A DNA stretch of 64,000 nt. It comes from Panorpa germanica (taxonomy: Eukaryota > Arthropoda > Insecta > Mecoptera > Panorpidae). The stretch covers positions 41,416,347 to 41,480,346 of the forward strand of contig OY783203.1 of assembly GCA_963678705.1 (NCBI GenBank). Reading direction: 5' to 3'. Positions 26,301 through 38,779 of this stretch are shown here, in pieces. The notes beneath the pieces were generated by a model that was given only the letters and a program-made list of their open reading frames with translations, was not told the DNA's origin and did no database searches. Within the stretch, counting starts at the first letter, position 1. Each line of letters begins with the position of its first letter. Position numbers and translations under genes: made by a program.

Positions 26301-29300
26301 GCCACTCCTTACATAGCCATCCTCACTGTTGTTATTTCTGCTACCCACCATTGAAGAATTAGATAAACGAAGATGCAAACTTTTCCTTACATCACCATTG
26401 CTGTTCATATTTCCTCTGGAGTTTGAACGAATGGCTGCCAGAGATGGCTTGAACCGTTCGCCGGTGGATGTTTTTCGTATGCGATCAAAAGTAGGTACAG
26501 ATCCATTTTTAGGTAAACCTTGATGATGACTTGAAAATGCAGGTTGAGAAGCATTACGAGGTAGATTACTACGCCCAGATGAAAATTCTTGATCATTTGG
26601 ATTTGGTGGGCCATCTGCATGTGCTTCCTAAAATATGAATATTAAAATACAGTTCCCAACACCGAACCAATTATGATCCAGACAATGTAAACTCCAACAT
26701 AGATTTGTAAACGTTTCAAAACATATAAAAACAATACAAATGAAAAGCATTTGAAAGTTTTGATGAACAATTGAAGAACTCACAGCCTTGATCGCATCAA
26801 TGCGGCGGTTCGAACGAGGTCCTGCTCCAACCACCTCGTTAGCACTTTCGTTACTTGAACCACTTCCAGAAGATCCTTGTTCCTGTACTTTAGCTTCAGA
26901 TATTGTTGGCAACGTTGCAACTGTATGTAGTTGATTCATTGGAGTTCCTGGCACTAATTCATCTAAATGGAAACTTGAATGAACTCCTGGGTCAACGTTG
27001 ATTGGCATCTTCATACGCTTTTCCATACTGCCATCAGGTAACTGAACCATAAAATAAGATCCTCCGATAGATCCGCGTTCCATTTGGAAACGCTTTTCTT
27101 CAGCCATCCTTTGGAGCAACGGCTTTACAGATGATACCTAATTATAAAACCATTTCATTTACCGGAAGGTATAAATTGTTATATCGTAACGATACGCCTG
27201 AATGATATACTAATAAAATAACGTCAACGAAAATACGAGTATATGTACATACACAGTTATTGTTATGAGTAATGAGGTTTTCATACCTTTGGATATTCGA
27301 GGGGTCTCATTAAGGCTCCAAAAATAGCGCAATTTAGAATTAACCCAGCAAGGATCAAATTTGCGCCTTTCCAATCGAATGTTTCTAAGAGCATTGTCGC
27401 TAACGGTGCAAATGCAAAAGTACCAAAACCGGAACCGCATACTGCAATTCCTGTTGCCAAAGACCGCTTCGTTTCAAAGTAGTATCCTACGCATACAACA
27501 GCTGGAAGGTAGATGAGACCAAAACCAATACCTGCAACAAAGGAGAAATTGGTCAACTGTTATAATGTTCAAAGTCGATTTTTAGAGTTTATATAACAAT
27601 TTACATGATACGGGGCCCGTCTGAGGCACGCTACTTTACTGCATATACGTAAGGGTTATTTAACATAAAAAAGTTAACTTTTTGCATAATTTGTTTAGGT
27701 AAATAATGTAAGATTACATAACAAAAGTTATCTATCGACATAAATATATATTTTTTCTGTCGTTAATAATGCTTTTTATTTAATGACAATGTAACAGGAT
27801 TATAATTAACTTCGGTAAAAAATATTACGTTATATAATACATGAGTTTACGTTTTACGTTTAATCAAAGTCAACATTGTAGGAGGTCTTGCATGCTGATA
27901 AAATTCAGCATTAGCAGAAGCCGATGTTAAATAAATTTAAAAAATAAAATAGATTTATATAAGAGTACTTGTAGTAATTGCATACATATTTTTAGTTTAA
28001 AGGGTAATTTTGTATTTGTTAATTTTGCGAGAATAAAATTATTTTGTCATCCACGCATATTCTAGTGCATCGTTCTCATACAAATGCAAATATCTTAAAT
28101 AATATAAAAATAACAAAGAACAAGAGAAAAACAAAGATTTATCGCTGCAGTCAACAACTGTGGTATATTTATCTACAGGACAGGACAACGGCCGTCAATG
28201 TCACCTCCAGAATACGAGCAAAAGTTCTAGAAACCACATGACAGTACCCTCGTACTACTTATCCTTGGACTCCTACTTGGTCATCACAGAGCCGCGTGAT
28301 CAAGTGTTAATCACCGAAGAATTCTGCGAAGAGCTAAGAACCGACTAAATAAACAACGCCGTTTGTAAAAAAAGTTTAAGAAATAAAAAATGATACACAT
28401 CTTTAAACATTTAGTTATAAGAATATTGGAAAATGTAAACTCAAATAACCACAACGAAAAAACTGCAGATACAAGAGTTTCTTTTTTGTTGAAATGCCCG
28501 ATTCACGCAGATATGTTTATGTCAAATTTTTATGTGAATAAACTTAAGATAACCTACTTTTTTCATAATTTTGAAAGATTACAATAAAAACGTTAGTTTG
28601 TTTTTATATTTTTCTGTTATTCCTTTATTTCATTTCATAGATTTCTTTTCATAAAATATTAACAATGGTAAACATTTTACCATTACTTTAAATATTATTT
28701 ACATTTAGCGAGACTTTTTTAAATACTTAAAGACTTTTTTTAATTCTTAGTGAATTATGATATAACTGAATCTTAACCTAAAAAATTGATTTTCAATTCC
28801 AATTTTGTTAAAGAGAATTAATAAAATAGAACTTATTCTATAATAATATTTTAATTAAGTTTCCTAATTTTAGAAATCGGTGAGGTTTTTAATGATTTTG
28901 GCAAAACTACAACTACGTGAGTGACATTAAAACTTGCCAGGTTTTCTTGAACTAAGACATCAGACAATTTCTGATTTTTTTTGCATTAAGGTTGCCCACA
29001 ACTATTCGGCAATAGTGAATACCTTAAAACGGTTTTAAAAATCGCCTAATGTTAAAGGACGACTTTAAAAGATTATAAGATAGGAGTCTTAGCAGGTTGG
29101 AAACTTTGAAATACTAATTGAGTGGTGTTGGCCATTTTGTAGTCTTCTCATTGAAAGGTGCCAATGTTCTCTAAATTAATATACTCGTTCCTTTATTTTC
29201 AAGACCTTTCAAGGACGAAACGTCATCTGAAAAGTTGTTTTTGTTTGTAAACAAATATCTCACAGATGTATATATTTCACGTGGTGACGTGGTGAAAAAT

Positions 29301-32300
29301 TGTATGTTTGATCAAGGTGACTCCCGCATGTTTTAAAAATATTTTAAGACATATATTTATAAGAGGATAAAAATTGAAATATGTTTTAAAGTGTTACTAA
29401 ATTATATAATCTTTTATAGAATTTTCAAGTTTTAAGTTTTACATTTCTGATGAAAGATAAGATAAATAGACGATGATAAATTATTTTCGTCGCCGTATAG
29501 ACAATTCTTCAAGGGTTTATTTTTATATAGTTCATTGCAAACCTAATGTCGTTACAAAGTTACAAAATAGGAGCCATTAAATAATGATTATAATATTACA
29601 AAATTTAGCATTATTTAATGTGACAAGTATATTTTTTATTTTGTTTCATAATCATTGTAAGTAAAAGTTCATTAATGTACGCGCTTTATTGTTTAATACA
29701 TACACTGTACAAAAAATTGGTCGAAATAATGTTTTAGACGCCTCTTTCTTAGGCTATGTTCCACGGAAATGATTATTTATGTTTGTATTATTATTATTTC
29801 CGTGCTATTCTTTTTCGTAGCCCAACCTTCAAGCCGTCAAGAAAGCTGTTAGCTTTCAAGAATAAAGATGTTAAAATAAAGTAATAACCTTTTATCTATA
29901 TTTTCTTAGAAATAAATACTAACCTACAAGTAAACAGGGGTTCATTGAAACCGATGATCGAAGATCGTTTGAACTCATGCAAATAAACAAAGAACCGAAG
30001 TTTACCATACTTATCATTTTTTCTTTAATCAATTAGCAAAGAGTTCAATAACACAAAAATTAATTGCATAAATAAAATATGTAATTACACATAACATAAG
30101 CCCGATTAATAACATCGGATATATTCTCGTAATGAATTTGTACCCGCTAAATTCGTTTATTTAATTAAATTTAAAAATATATAACAAAAATAAATTATGA
30201 CTGAATAAGACACTGACCAAGAAACTTTGCTATAACTTTTTTACAGTAAAATATTCATTATATTATTAATTATTGATTCGAAGTTTTTCACATTACGATC
30301 ACAAAACATCCGTTTGAACATTGAACATAGGTCGGTGTAAGGTTCGTAGTATGTAAATTAGCACCCCGATACCATAAATATTGCCAACATATAGGAGGTC
30401 GTCGGTAATAGAACTCAGAATCGAAAATAAGCCGATTTTAATCCCAATTATAAAACCACTATATTTTAAAGCAACTTTTAACATTGGACGATTTTTAAAA
30501 GGCTTATATTTGACAAAACTGGACTACTTAAATTCACCCAAAACTATCGGTTGACATCAAGTAAATGATTAAATGGGTCAGTGACCTTATCTAAGTATCG
30601 TTGTGCACTAGTCTAAAAAAGTAGTAGAGCTAAAGATGTAGCTATATTTTTGCAAGTTCTTCATATTATACCTAAAAGCAAACGCATTTTTATCAGAAAA
30701 AATGAGAAATGGTCACATACTAATTTTCCATTTTCTCAGTTAAACATTGGCAAGAAATGAACACAAAAACTAGAGTAGCCTAGGTAGTATACAGGTACTA
30801 CATTACAGTGACGAAAATCTCAAAAATATTCACACTGATAAAGAAGTAATTTGTTTATGCGGAGGTAATGTTTATTAAAACATTGTTTAAATATATTATT
30901 TCGTTCCATGTACTTGGGGTAGCACCATTTTAATTTTCAAAATTTCATTACCAACGGTAGTTTTGTCAGCCTGTTTAAAATAAGTTCCAGACATTGAAAG
31001 CAAAGAAAGTCTAAAAAACCGAATTGACTTTATTAATAAATCTAATATTCTTAATTTAAATATACATACTCGTATTTATAAATATAAATTATATATATTA
31101 TAAATGTTTATAAATGTATATATTGTTTTTGATGTCAACTGAAATGAATATTAAAAAAAATTAATAAATTAGCACACCCGAAGAATTTGACAAATACAAA
31201 CCACGGTTAGTATAGTAGAGCACTGGCCTCGAATATTTTTTTTAATGTTTTTGATGTATTCACAAACTTAGGAAAAATATGTGACTTTTTTTACAAATAT
31301 AAAAAAGAATTGTACTTACCGCCCATTACACCATAGGTAATCATCAACATATTAACTGAAGTACTGAAAGTACTTAGGACGAAAGCTGTTGAAGCGATAA
31401 TACTGCCTGCTATGCAAACTGCTCGACATCCATATTTATTAGTTAATGCAGAAACTACAGGTCCTGAAAACAAAATCAAAAATGAATTAGATTTTATGAG
31501 TACATTAAAATAAACATTCATAGTAATTGTTTAATCCTTTCACATTTAAAATTTTATTACTACTATTACTATCTATGACGCCAATTTCTTTTTAACTTGA
31601 TATAACTAAAACTTAACTTGATATAAACGGCATATTTTAGTATTGTTACATTGATATACGAGTACATGACAAAGAAAGACGTAAAGAGACGAATTTATGA
31701 ATAGAGACAGGGATGAGAGCTATAAGATGTGAAGAAAGAATGAAAGAGGAAGAGAGCAGATTCATGAGAGTGTTGTGAGAAGTAATCCGGTAAGGAGGAG
31801 AGTCTGGTAAGGCAGAGATATATAGAACAGTAAAGGATGAAGCTAAATATAACACGCAAAGTTGTGGATGAGAAGGATGCCGGAGATGCTAGAAAAACAG
31901 AGAGGTAAAGAAACGAAAATGATCGCTAGGTTCTGACTAGGGAATGAAGAAAGAGTAGATATTGAGAAAAGGAAGAAGAGAAGGCAGAGGAGAAGAGTAT
32001 GCAGGATGTGTGGGAAGGAAGAGGAAAAATTAGAGCACATTAAGGAAGAAGGTGGATTACGGAAGTTGAGACAGACAAAGGACAAGAGAGAAGAGGTGTG
32101 AAATTTAATAAGAAGATGAGTACAAAAGAGATTAAGTAATAAAATGAAATGTAGAGGATCGAATGTAGGTTGAGCCTGAGGAAACTGTTACTAGCCAGAA
32201 GTAAAAAGCAGGAGGAGACAAAAGAAGTAGAAGAGTAGAACATTGAAATCTAAAGAAAGGATTAATTCAGTTTTCTTAATTCAGAAATGTAATACAAAAT

Positions 32301-32791
32301 AAATGTAAGGAGTTTGTAACACCGTAAATGTAAACTCTGATTAACTTCTATCAAAATGAATACTTCGCCGTTGAGGCGCTTAGTGTACCTGCAGATGCAA
32401 CTTATTTAGCCCAATAGTTGAGAATCTTTTGGCTATTTACTAACTAAAAATAATTCAACAAATATCTAGATTAAATATTATAATTACCTGCACTCAAGTA
32501 CATTCCAGAAAGTAAGCTCCCAACCCAAGCCACCCTTCCCTTGCCCTCTCCGAAGTATACTACGAATTCTCCAAGAAAAACACCAAAGGTATAAGCAATG
32601 CCGTCAACTATCATGTTGCAAAGGAAGGAAGCAATCACAATGACCCACCCGTATCCACCATCAGGGGGTGGTGGGATATCGTGGTACTCGCAGTAAGAAA
32701 TGGCATCCTCATCCCCCCCTTGAGGAGACCCATCTTCGACAACATCAGCTGTTAGACGGGCAGCTTCTTCGCAAGCCACATCGCTATCAGT
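23371..32791 (-). CDS. Monocarboxylate transporter-like (SLC16/MFS), ten exons, 5' end missing
   Basis: Exons in transcription order: 32791-32488, 31463-31320, 27531-27287, 27137-26784, 26627-26313, 26025-25806, 25603-25425, 24744-24522, 24019-23788, 23569-23371 (stop). All junctions use GT-AG and phases agree (1,1,0,0,0,1,0,1,2), giving 804 residues. The first exon opens with acceptor TTACAG and has no suitable ATG, so an upstream coding exon is missing. The SLC16 signature is clear: [17 protein letters not shown] opens TM1 (residues about 40-56), and TM4-5 carries [20 protein letters not shown]. Six membrane segments lie in residues 45-225 and six in about 535-740. Between them is a long hydrophilic loop of about 300 residues (exons 4-6). 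The tail is acidic ([11 protein letters not shown]) and ends QIESVL. Family members move lactate, pyruvate, ketone bodies or aromatic amino acids across the plasma membrane; the substrate here is unknown. Confidence 0.93.
24985..25160 (-). repeat. SINE copy in a transporter intron
   Basis: On the minus strand it shows a tRNA-like head: GACGACACAGTGGCACAGTG (25157-25138) and box B CCGGGTTCGATTATC (about 25128-25114), followed by the AACCAG...TTGGCTGTTGC-type body. It lies in the intron between exons 7 and 8. Confidence 0.6.
27871..27950 (+). repeat. SINE 3' tail fragment
   Basis: Contains CAACATTGTAGGAGGTC and ends GATGTTAAATAAATTT, matching the 3' part of the SINE at 46592-46835 and the GACGTTAAATAAATAAA tail at 53600. 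Confidence 0.5.
30371..30440 (+). repeat. SINE 3' tail fragment
   Basis: Contains ACCATAAATATTGCCAACAT and AGGAGGTCGTCGGTAATAG, the body-to-tail segment of the SINE family. Confidence 0.45.
31660..32250 (+). mobile_element. Decayed LINE fragment (C-terminal RT-element region)
   Basis: An unusually purine-rich block on the + strand. One frame keeps [20 protein letters not shown] followed by a [19 protein letters not shown] stretch. This is the pattern of the C-terminal zinc-finger-like region of several insect non-LTR retrotransposons (RFRLGNE..., CRxCG...ET.EH). Several stops and frame changes show it is dead. It lies in intron 1 of the transporter, opposite in orientation. The minus-strand frames over it are shadows. 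Confidence 0.6.
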
Positions 32792-33727
32792 CTGTAATAG
32801 AAATAATTAATATTTAGAAAAATGAAGATTTATAATATAATTTTGTGTTAGACAATTCGCGGAAAATCTTTTTAAAGGTGTTTATTATAACAATATAGTT
32901 TGCTATATAGTTAAATTAGTTAAATATTGGAAATACAATTATTCTCTTATATCTAAACTTATTTTTATTCATTTGAAAATAGACCACTACCTTATATACT
33001 CTAAGCATGGTTTTTTATAATTTTTCCGTGTAGTGAACTTTCCGTGTATTCAGAGAACTAAATACGTTAGTCTTCAGAAAGGTTAACTGATCAAAAGAGA
33101 GAAGTAGTTATTGTAATTTAAAGGTCCTTACTTACTGAGTGCTAGACTAAATCTGAAGTATTCTATACCTGTCTAGCCTATATAAATCTTTTATAAAAAG
33201 GGTGCAATTTTTGCAGATTATAAATTGTAAGTTGTGGGGGTACCCGATTCCTGTAAGGTCAGAGTAATAATGCTTAATTTAAAAGTAGCAGGGTTGTATT
33301 CAGACGAATGTACACAGGGTGTTCAATATGTGTCTTAAAGTACAAAAAAAAAGTTTGGTTAATTTATGAATTAATTGCCAGCTGCCTTTCCAAAATGATG
33401 TCAAAATTTCGCACAAAACGATGTACAGAATTACCTTAAATAAAGTAAAATAAAAATACGTTTTACCTACGCGCTACGAATTTGTTGTAAACAAAGTAAG
33501 TGTAGCACCTAGTAAATACGAGGCTAATCATATGTATTCCTTAAAAGTCCTAAGAAATCTTTGAATGGCGTAATAAATTCTTAGAAAACTCAGTTTTTGA
33601 GCAGTATAAAGTTAATGTGTTCTTTGTATCATACTGTGTTCATAAGATTTTAATACCTACCAAAATTACAAAGATGTTACTTTTTATTGACATTATTTAA
33701 TTTAAGGTTATAAATTTAGAGAGAATG

Positions 33728-33860
33728 CGACACAGTGGGCGAGAGCATTGATGCTTGACGGTGATTGCTGTGTCTTCAGGTTTAATTGACATTAAATTGA
33801 TTGAATGAAATTAAATTGAATGTGCATACATAATTATATACTTATTATGCATTAAAAATG
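33728..33860 (+). repeat. SINE copy, diverged
   Basis: tRNA-like head CGACACAGTGGGCGAGAGCA, then GATGCTTGACG and a degraded box B (TCTTCAGGTTTAATTGAC), followed by the GTGCATACATAATTATATAC-type body. Confidence 0.6.
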
Positions 33861-35379
33861 CAGGCGAAAAATACATCTGCATCTAAAATTTACTGCATTT
33901 CACTTTTGTGATAGGACAACTTATCTATCCTGTCCTTCATCTTTGATTTTGTGTAAATAATGCTAAAAACATGCAACATAACAACATAAACATATAATGC
34001 GTAATTGTAATAACACATCCTCTCTCATATTGTTATTTCAAATGAAACAAAATTATCAGGAAAGTAAAGTGCAACAGCACTTGAAATAAACAACGTAAGT
34101 GTGTATTGTGTTTCTCACACAAACATAGTTCTTATTTATTGTTATTATTTATTTTGAATATCTTCTGCTCCAGACAGAGACCGTATAGATATATACAATG
34201 TAAAGAAAAGAAAAATGTGTATATGTTTATTTTTAAGTATAAAATATACTGCAGATTCAATGGATTGGTTAGATACAGGACCTGGTATTTGCAGTTTGCT
34301 TTTTTTTTTTGTTAATCTTCAAGGCCATTCTGCAGACGTATAGGCGTCGGACATAAGAGCTATGAACCTGTGATCGCCACGTGCACACACGAAAAGGTAA
34401 TATTTAACACATTCATAATAAGCTGAGTCATTGTAATTTCATATGCATAATAATTGAAGTATTAAACCATCAAAATAAACAATGTCTTTAGGTGTTAACT
34501 ACAAATAGGTTATGTCAACGTTACGTAAATTAGGTTATGTCCTTAGTATGGAGTCACATTTAAATCCCGGGATTAGGAATTCCACCCATTTTCTGGTACC
34601 GAAATCCTGAGACTCAAAAATCACAAATCAAATTTTATAATTGTTGCTAAATTCACTTAGTCACTAAGCCAAATGATTGAATATTTAATATTTTTTTATG
34701 TACATAAAACAGGGTTAAGTTACAAATTCGTTGAAACTGAATTTTTGCTCTTCATTTGGTTTATGTTTTTGTAAACACTGCAAGACTTTTTTCGTAAAAT
34801 CGGTTACCTCTAAATTACTACTGGTACAGAGAACATCCGAAATATATTGCTATAAATATATTAATTTAAATAAATACATTCTGTGAATATCTGTGTTTTA
34901 TAAATAAAAGTAAAAAGTTAAAGAAGCTACTAGCATACAAAAAAATCTAAAGCGATATCTTTAGATATACTAGTGAAACAGAAATTCAAAATGATAACTT
35001 TAGATAAAAATCAAAATTAATAATAAACAAAAAATTTTCACTACAGTAAAAATATCAGTCATTATTTAAAATATTAGACAGTCGTGTTGTAGCTACAAAA
35101 TTGAGTTAATAGGGTATAATTTATTTTATGCAAATAGAAACCTAAATAGGAAGTTTCTATCAATACTTGTTGCACCTCTGAATTGAATCAGATCACGTTT
35201 CTATGATAGGCGGTTAATAGAAAACTTGAATAGCATTTGCTAAATAATTTTCTAATTTAGAGGTTAAAACTACTTTTCTTCATTTAAGTGTGTTATATAT
35301 TTTGTAAAGTGTGTAGTGTAACTTTAAATTATTTAAACAATATTTCATTTAAAGATTATTAGGATGTAAATATTTCTAG

Positions 35380-35530
35380 ATGACGCAATGGGCGAGAGCA
35401 TTGATGGTTTTCGGCTTCGATTTCCGGACCAGAGTTATATTTTCTGGGTTTGGTTGATATCAAGTTACAAATTATGATTATGTACATACATCATTATAAA
35501 CTTATCAGGCAGCAATATAGTGACATATTA
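35380..35530 (+). repeat. SINE copy
   Basis: Head ATGACGCAATGGGCGAGAGC, box-B-like CGGCTTCGATTTCCGGACC, then TTTTCTGGGTTTGGTTGATA and GTACATACATCATTATAAAC, in the same order as the copy at 48428. Confidence 0.65.
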
Positions 35531-36719
35531 CTAACCTTTAGCTAACTTTTGTTATGTTAGTTAAACCTGACATATACGGCTAGTTAGCATAGTTGACACA
35601 AATCCACATTACATCTATTTTCTATTAATGTTTGAGGCGAATCTTTTCGAATTCAATATATTATAAATCATCGGCTAAGCTTTATGTATATATTACAGAT
35701 TTCAAGCCATACGAACAACTCTATCTTTAAACGAAAAGTAAAAGTTTTGTCTCCACTGTGCGCCTAGGCTAACTGTGTGTAATCGCTTCAAACTTCAACA
35801 GCAACATACTTGACGTCGAACAGGAGATAAGACACTGCACATTAATTTATTCGATAGCTTAATTAAATTTATATGATAAGGTTATTTAAAAAAGAAAGTA
35901 AACTCAAAATGCACAACCCTGACGACTTGCCAATTAAATGTTTACTATAATTTTTTACTATATTATTTTATAATTACTACATTTTTTTTGTTTTGAACAA
36001 ATATATTAAATAAAAAAGAAACATACATACTTTCTTTATTCTACTGTTCTTGATCAAACACTTTCTCTTATAGACTTTTTTCTTTTCAATAACACTTTGA
36101 GCTAATAGTTGTGTATATACGAGATATAGATCCATAAGTAATAACTTCCATAAGTAAATAATCGAAAATTAGTATTTAATGTACTCGAGATAAGAGATTT
36201 CTCAATTCAGAAAATAACATCATCTTAAAAGCGATAGTATTATCTATATGCATATAACAGATATCTTGAATTAAAATGAAAAAAATAATTTGAATCAATG
36301 TTTGAATTATGAATATTAGAATAATCACAAATAAGCGTATAAATATACTACATAACTAAGTTATAAAATGAATATTGACAGCTTTCTAAGCGTTATAAGC
36401 AGAGGGTAACAATAATTTTATATTTACTGCCGAATGATATTTCATTTCATATTCAGAATTGTGAAAAGTCTAAGAAAATAATTCAAACATTGTCAACAAA
36501 AATTTCAATGAATAAAAAATGTACACATAATATACTTTTCATAAATGTTTTATTTATTATTAGATCAACAATCAGTCAAAAGCGTTTACAGTAATTAAGA
36601 AATAAAATACAATTTTAATTAACACGATTATACAAATTTATTTGTTACAAATGCAATATAAGTATGATATACAAATATACGAATATATAGTAGAAAAATT
36701 TATTTTTTTATTATTGTGT

Positions 36720-36850
36720 ATATTATATTGAAAAATACATCCATAAAAAATAATGTTTTCCTTTATTCAATGAAATATCCGCATTTGAAAGAGCAAGATA
36801 TAAAACATTTCACTTATTCTAATCTTAAATTTCTGTTTTGCGTTAGATAA
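36720..36850 (-). pseudogene. Duplicated, decayed 3' end of the EcKinase-like gene
   Basis: On the minus strand this aligns with the last part and early 3' UTR of the neighbouring gene (36905-37045). TCTAACGCAAAACAGAAATT matches the codons for SDATKQKF, followed by a recognisable KFKIRIS, and after a frame shift the end CSFKCGYFIE-stop parallels SSKYGYFIE-stop. The shared TATATTGAAAAATACAT downstream shows that the 3' flank was duplicated too. Only about 130 bp survive. Confidence 0.65.
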
Positions 36851-36958
36851 CTGTAAAATATATAAACATTTATTTATTTTTAGTAATATATGAGTATATA
36901 TTTTTTAATTTTATATGTTATATTGAAAAATACATTAATGATAAAGTAATTCTTTCGC

Positions 36959-38269
36959 TTATTCAATAAAATAACCGTATTTGGAAGAGTCGTGAATAAT
37001 TTCATTAATTCTAACTTTAAATTTTTGTTTGGTAGCATCAGATATCCTAAACTCGTAATCTGTGGGTAGTATTCCCCCGTTCTCATTAACCTTCGCTGCC
37101 ATGTCGTCAAGATCGACATAGTCATCCTCATCTACCAAATAAAATAGCAATGCAATTATAGCCATGTACAGCCCAAAGACACCAAAATGCTGCATCTCGG
37201 TTTTGAACTTGCTGAAGGACATAATTTCATTGGCGTCAACCCCAAGTTGTTCAAGATATTTATGGAAAGACTCATAGTAGAAATCCAACATTTCATTATA
37301 GTAACTATGCCGAAACTGTGAGTCAGTGCTAATAAACAAAAAGTGTGCAACGTCGGCAATAGGAGAGGCATAACGCGACATCTGATAATCAATAAAGATG
37401 ACTCCTTTAGGAGTTCCATTCTGATAATCAAACATCATATTATTTACCCAGAGATCACCGTGGTTTATGCAAGTTAATGGCTCATAAGATTTACCATCGA
37501 TCATATCGTATAAAAATTTTGAAATATTATTCTGCAGTTGAGTCAGTTTCCGTTTTAAATCATTTTCTGATGGATCCAATGAATCAAACACATACCTGAA
37601 AGCAAGGTCCCAGCATGCCATGTACGATTTAGGAACCGGATATTTAAATATGTTATCTTTCATGATGGAAAATTCTTTGAACTTTTCTGGATATTTTGCT
37701 TTTATTGCAAAACTGGCGGCGTGCAGTTTTCCAAGGTCTTTCAATACCAGAAGTACGTGATCCTTATCTATAGAATTCTTTCTGTCAAACAATTTAAATC
37801 CAGAGCAGCAAAGATCCTCCAAAATGAGGAATTCTTTACCATCTTCCAAGTCATATGCGAGGAATTCGGCGAAACGTATTTTGTCGTTTGGTGGGATGGC
37901 ATTGGATGTCTGGATGGCGTTGATGAGAGGAATCAGTTTAGTGTAAATTTGAACTTCACGTTGAAACAACATACGCACATCTTGTTGACCGCACCGTATT
38001 CCGTTATCGGGAGGTACCTTGCAAATCAAATTCATCTTCCTAGGTGCAGGTGCGTCCTCAGCAATTGCTGTAGCTTCCTCGTCTTGAATCTCGGTCATCA
38101 GAATTAAATACATTATGCTCATATTGTGAGTTGGAGTTTTCGGAACACGTTGCACGGTTAAATCATATTTATAGAAATTATGGTCCTTGGCAATGGTTTC
38201 AAGGGTGTCATAGATACTTGGAAACGGAAGTGTGCACTCCGGTGCAAGATCTCTTGTTACCGGATCCAT
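36959..38269 (-). CDS. EcKinase-like (DUF227/CHKov-type) protein, 436 aa
   Basis: A single uninterrupted exon from a true ATG (MDPVTRDLAPECTLPF). The family has a choline/aminoglycoside-kinase fold; insect members include ecdysteroid 22-kinase and many are linked to detoxification. Visible motifs: the nucleotide-binding lysine in LICKVPP (K84), a helix glutamate in FQREVQIY (E105), the hinge FLILEDL (147-153), the catalytic loop NHGDLWVNNMMF (269-280, Brenner-type HGDxxxxN) and the metal-binding aspartate in FIDYQMSRY (D294; the canonical DFQ is DYQ here). Length and motifs are normal for an intact enzyme. A minus-strand TATAAAAA (38464-38471) lies about 195 bp upstream, and AATAAA signals lie about 85 bp after the stop (36869-36878). 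A decayed duplicate of its 3' end lies downstream. Substrate unknown. Confidence 0.92.
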   Translation of the reverse strand: MDPVTRDLAPECTLPFPSIYDTLETIAKDHNFYKYDLTVQRVPKTPTHNMSIMYLILMTEIQDEEATAIAEDAPAPRKMNLICKVPPDNGIRCGQQDVRMLFQREVQIYTKLIPLINAIQTSNAIPPNDKIRFAEFLAYDLEDGKEFLILEDLCCSGFKLFDRKNSIDKDHVLLVLKDLGKLHAASFAIKAKYPEKFKEFSIMKDNIFKYPVPKSYMACWDLAFRYVFDSLDPSENDLKRKLTQLQNNISKFLYDMIDGKSYEPLTCINHGDLWVNNMMFDYQNGTPKGVIFIDYQMSRYASPIADVAHFLFISTDSQFRHSYYNEMLDFYYESFHKYLEQLGVDANEIMSFSKFKTEMQHFGVFGLYMAIIALLFYLVDEDDYVDLDDMAAKVNENGGILPTDYEFRISDATKQKFKVRINEIIHDSSKYGYFIE

Positions 38270-38463
38270 AGCTTTCCAGAATAACTGAGTTAACTTAATG
38301 TGTCACAAATCACAAGGCACAAGTGAAACTATAAGCACAAACTGACGTTTTAATTATTTTACAGAAATAGAGCAGTTTTTAAAGCTTTGCTTATGAGTTC
38401 AGTATAAAGCTTTTACTGTTCGAAACGGTCGGAACGCTTTAATGCAGATTAAATAATGCTTCC

Positions 38464-38471
38464 TTTTTATA
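38464..38471 (-). promoter_or_regulatory. TATA box of the EcKinase-like gene
   Basis: Minus strand reads GTTATAAAAAGG. Transcription would start about 30 bases further on (near 38435), giving a 5' UTR of about 165 nt to the ATG at 38269. Confidence 0.5.
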
Positions 38472-38740
38472 ACAGAAGCCCCACACAAGACGGGGGGCGT
38501 CTTGCCCCTCTCAAACGCTCTAAACTTTGTGATCCTTCGTGGTGTGCGAGGTGCGTACCACACAATACTAATACGAGTATAAGCTTTTCTGTTACACGAG
38601 TGCAGTTATTTATTTTTACCATGCATCTTCTTCACTCCAACTTTTATTCTTTCTGTACTTTTTTGAAACGGGCATAGCGAGTTGACGATATGTAGAGTGA
38701 ACCAAGTCATTTTGTTGTTTTAAAATACATACGAGTGCTA

Positions 38741-38779
<39 letters not shown>

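Larger units (their letters stand above)
27532..31319 (-). other. Long transporter intron (between exons 2 and 3)
   Basis: 3.8 kb of AT-rich intron. It holds two SINE 3'-tail pieces (27871-27950 and 30371-30440). Several 60-75 codon frames (for example 28044-28348) show no domain, and none has phase-compatible splice sites that would add to the transporter. Confidence 0.5.
32792..36719. other. Upstream region of the transporter
   Basis: Must hold, or lead to, the missing first coding exon of the minus-strand transporter, but no exon could be assigned. It contains SINE copies at 33728 and 35380, a GC-richer patch with an E-box (CACGTG) near 34380, and an ACAGGGTGTTC word at 33315 that resembles a DNA-transposon end. 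No other gene is seen. Confidence 0.4.

Noticed and set aside
31646..32243. Three overlapping minus-strand frames rich in Ser, Leu and Phe
   Set aside because: Complement of the purine-rich LINE remnant; low-complexity composition.
34327..34400. GC-richer patch as the first exon of the transporter
   Set aside because: The only minus-strand ATG frame there reaches a stop before a usable donor, so it cannot be the missing coding exon as read. It may still be promoter or 5' UTR.
37721..38107. 128-codon + strand frame
   Set aside because: Antisense shadow of the EcKinase-like gene.
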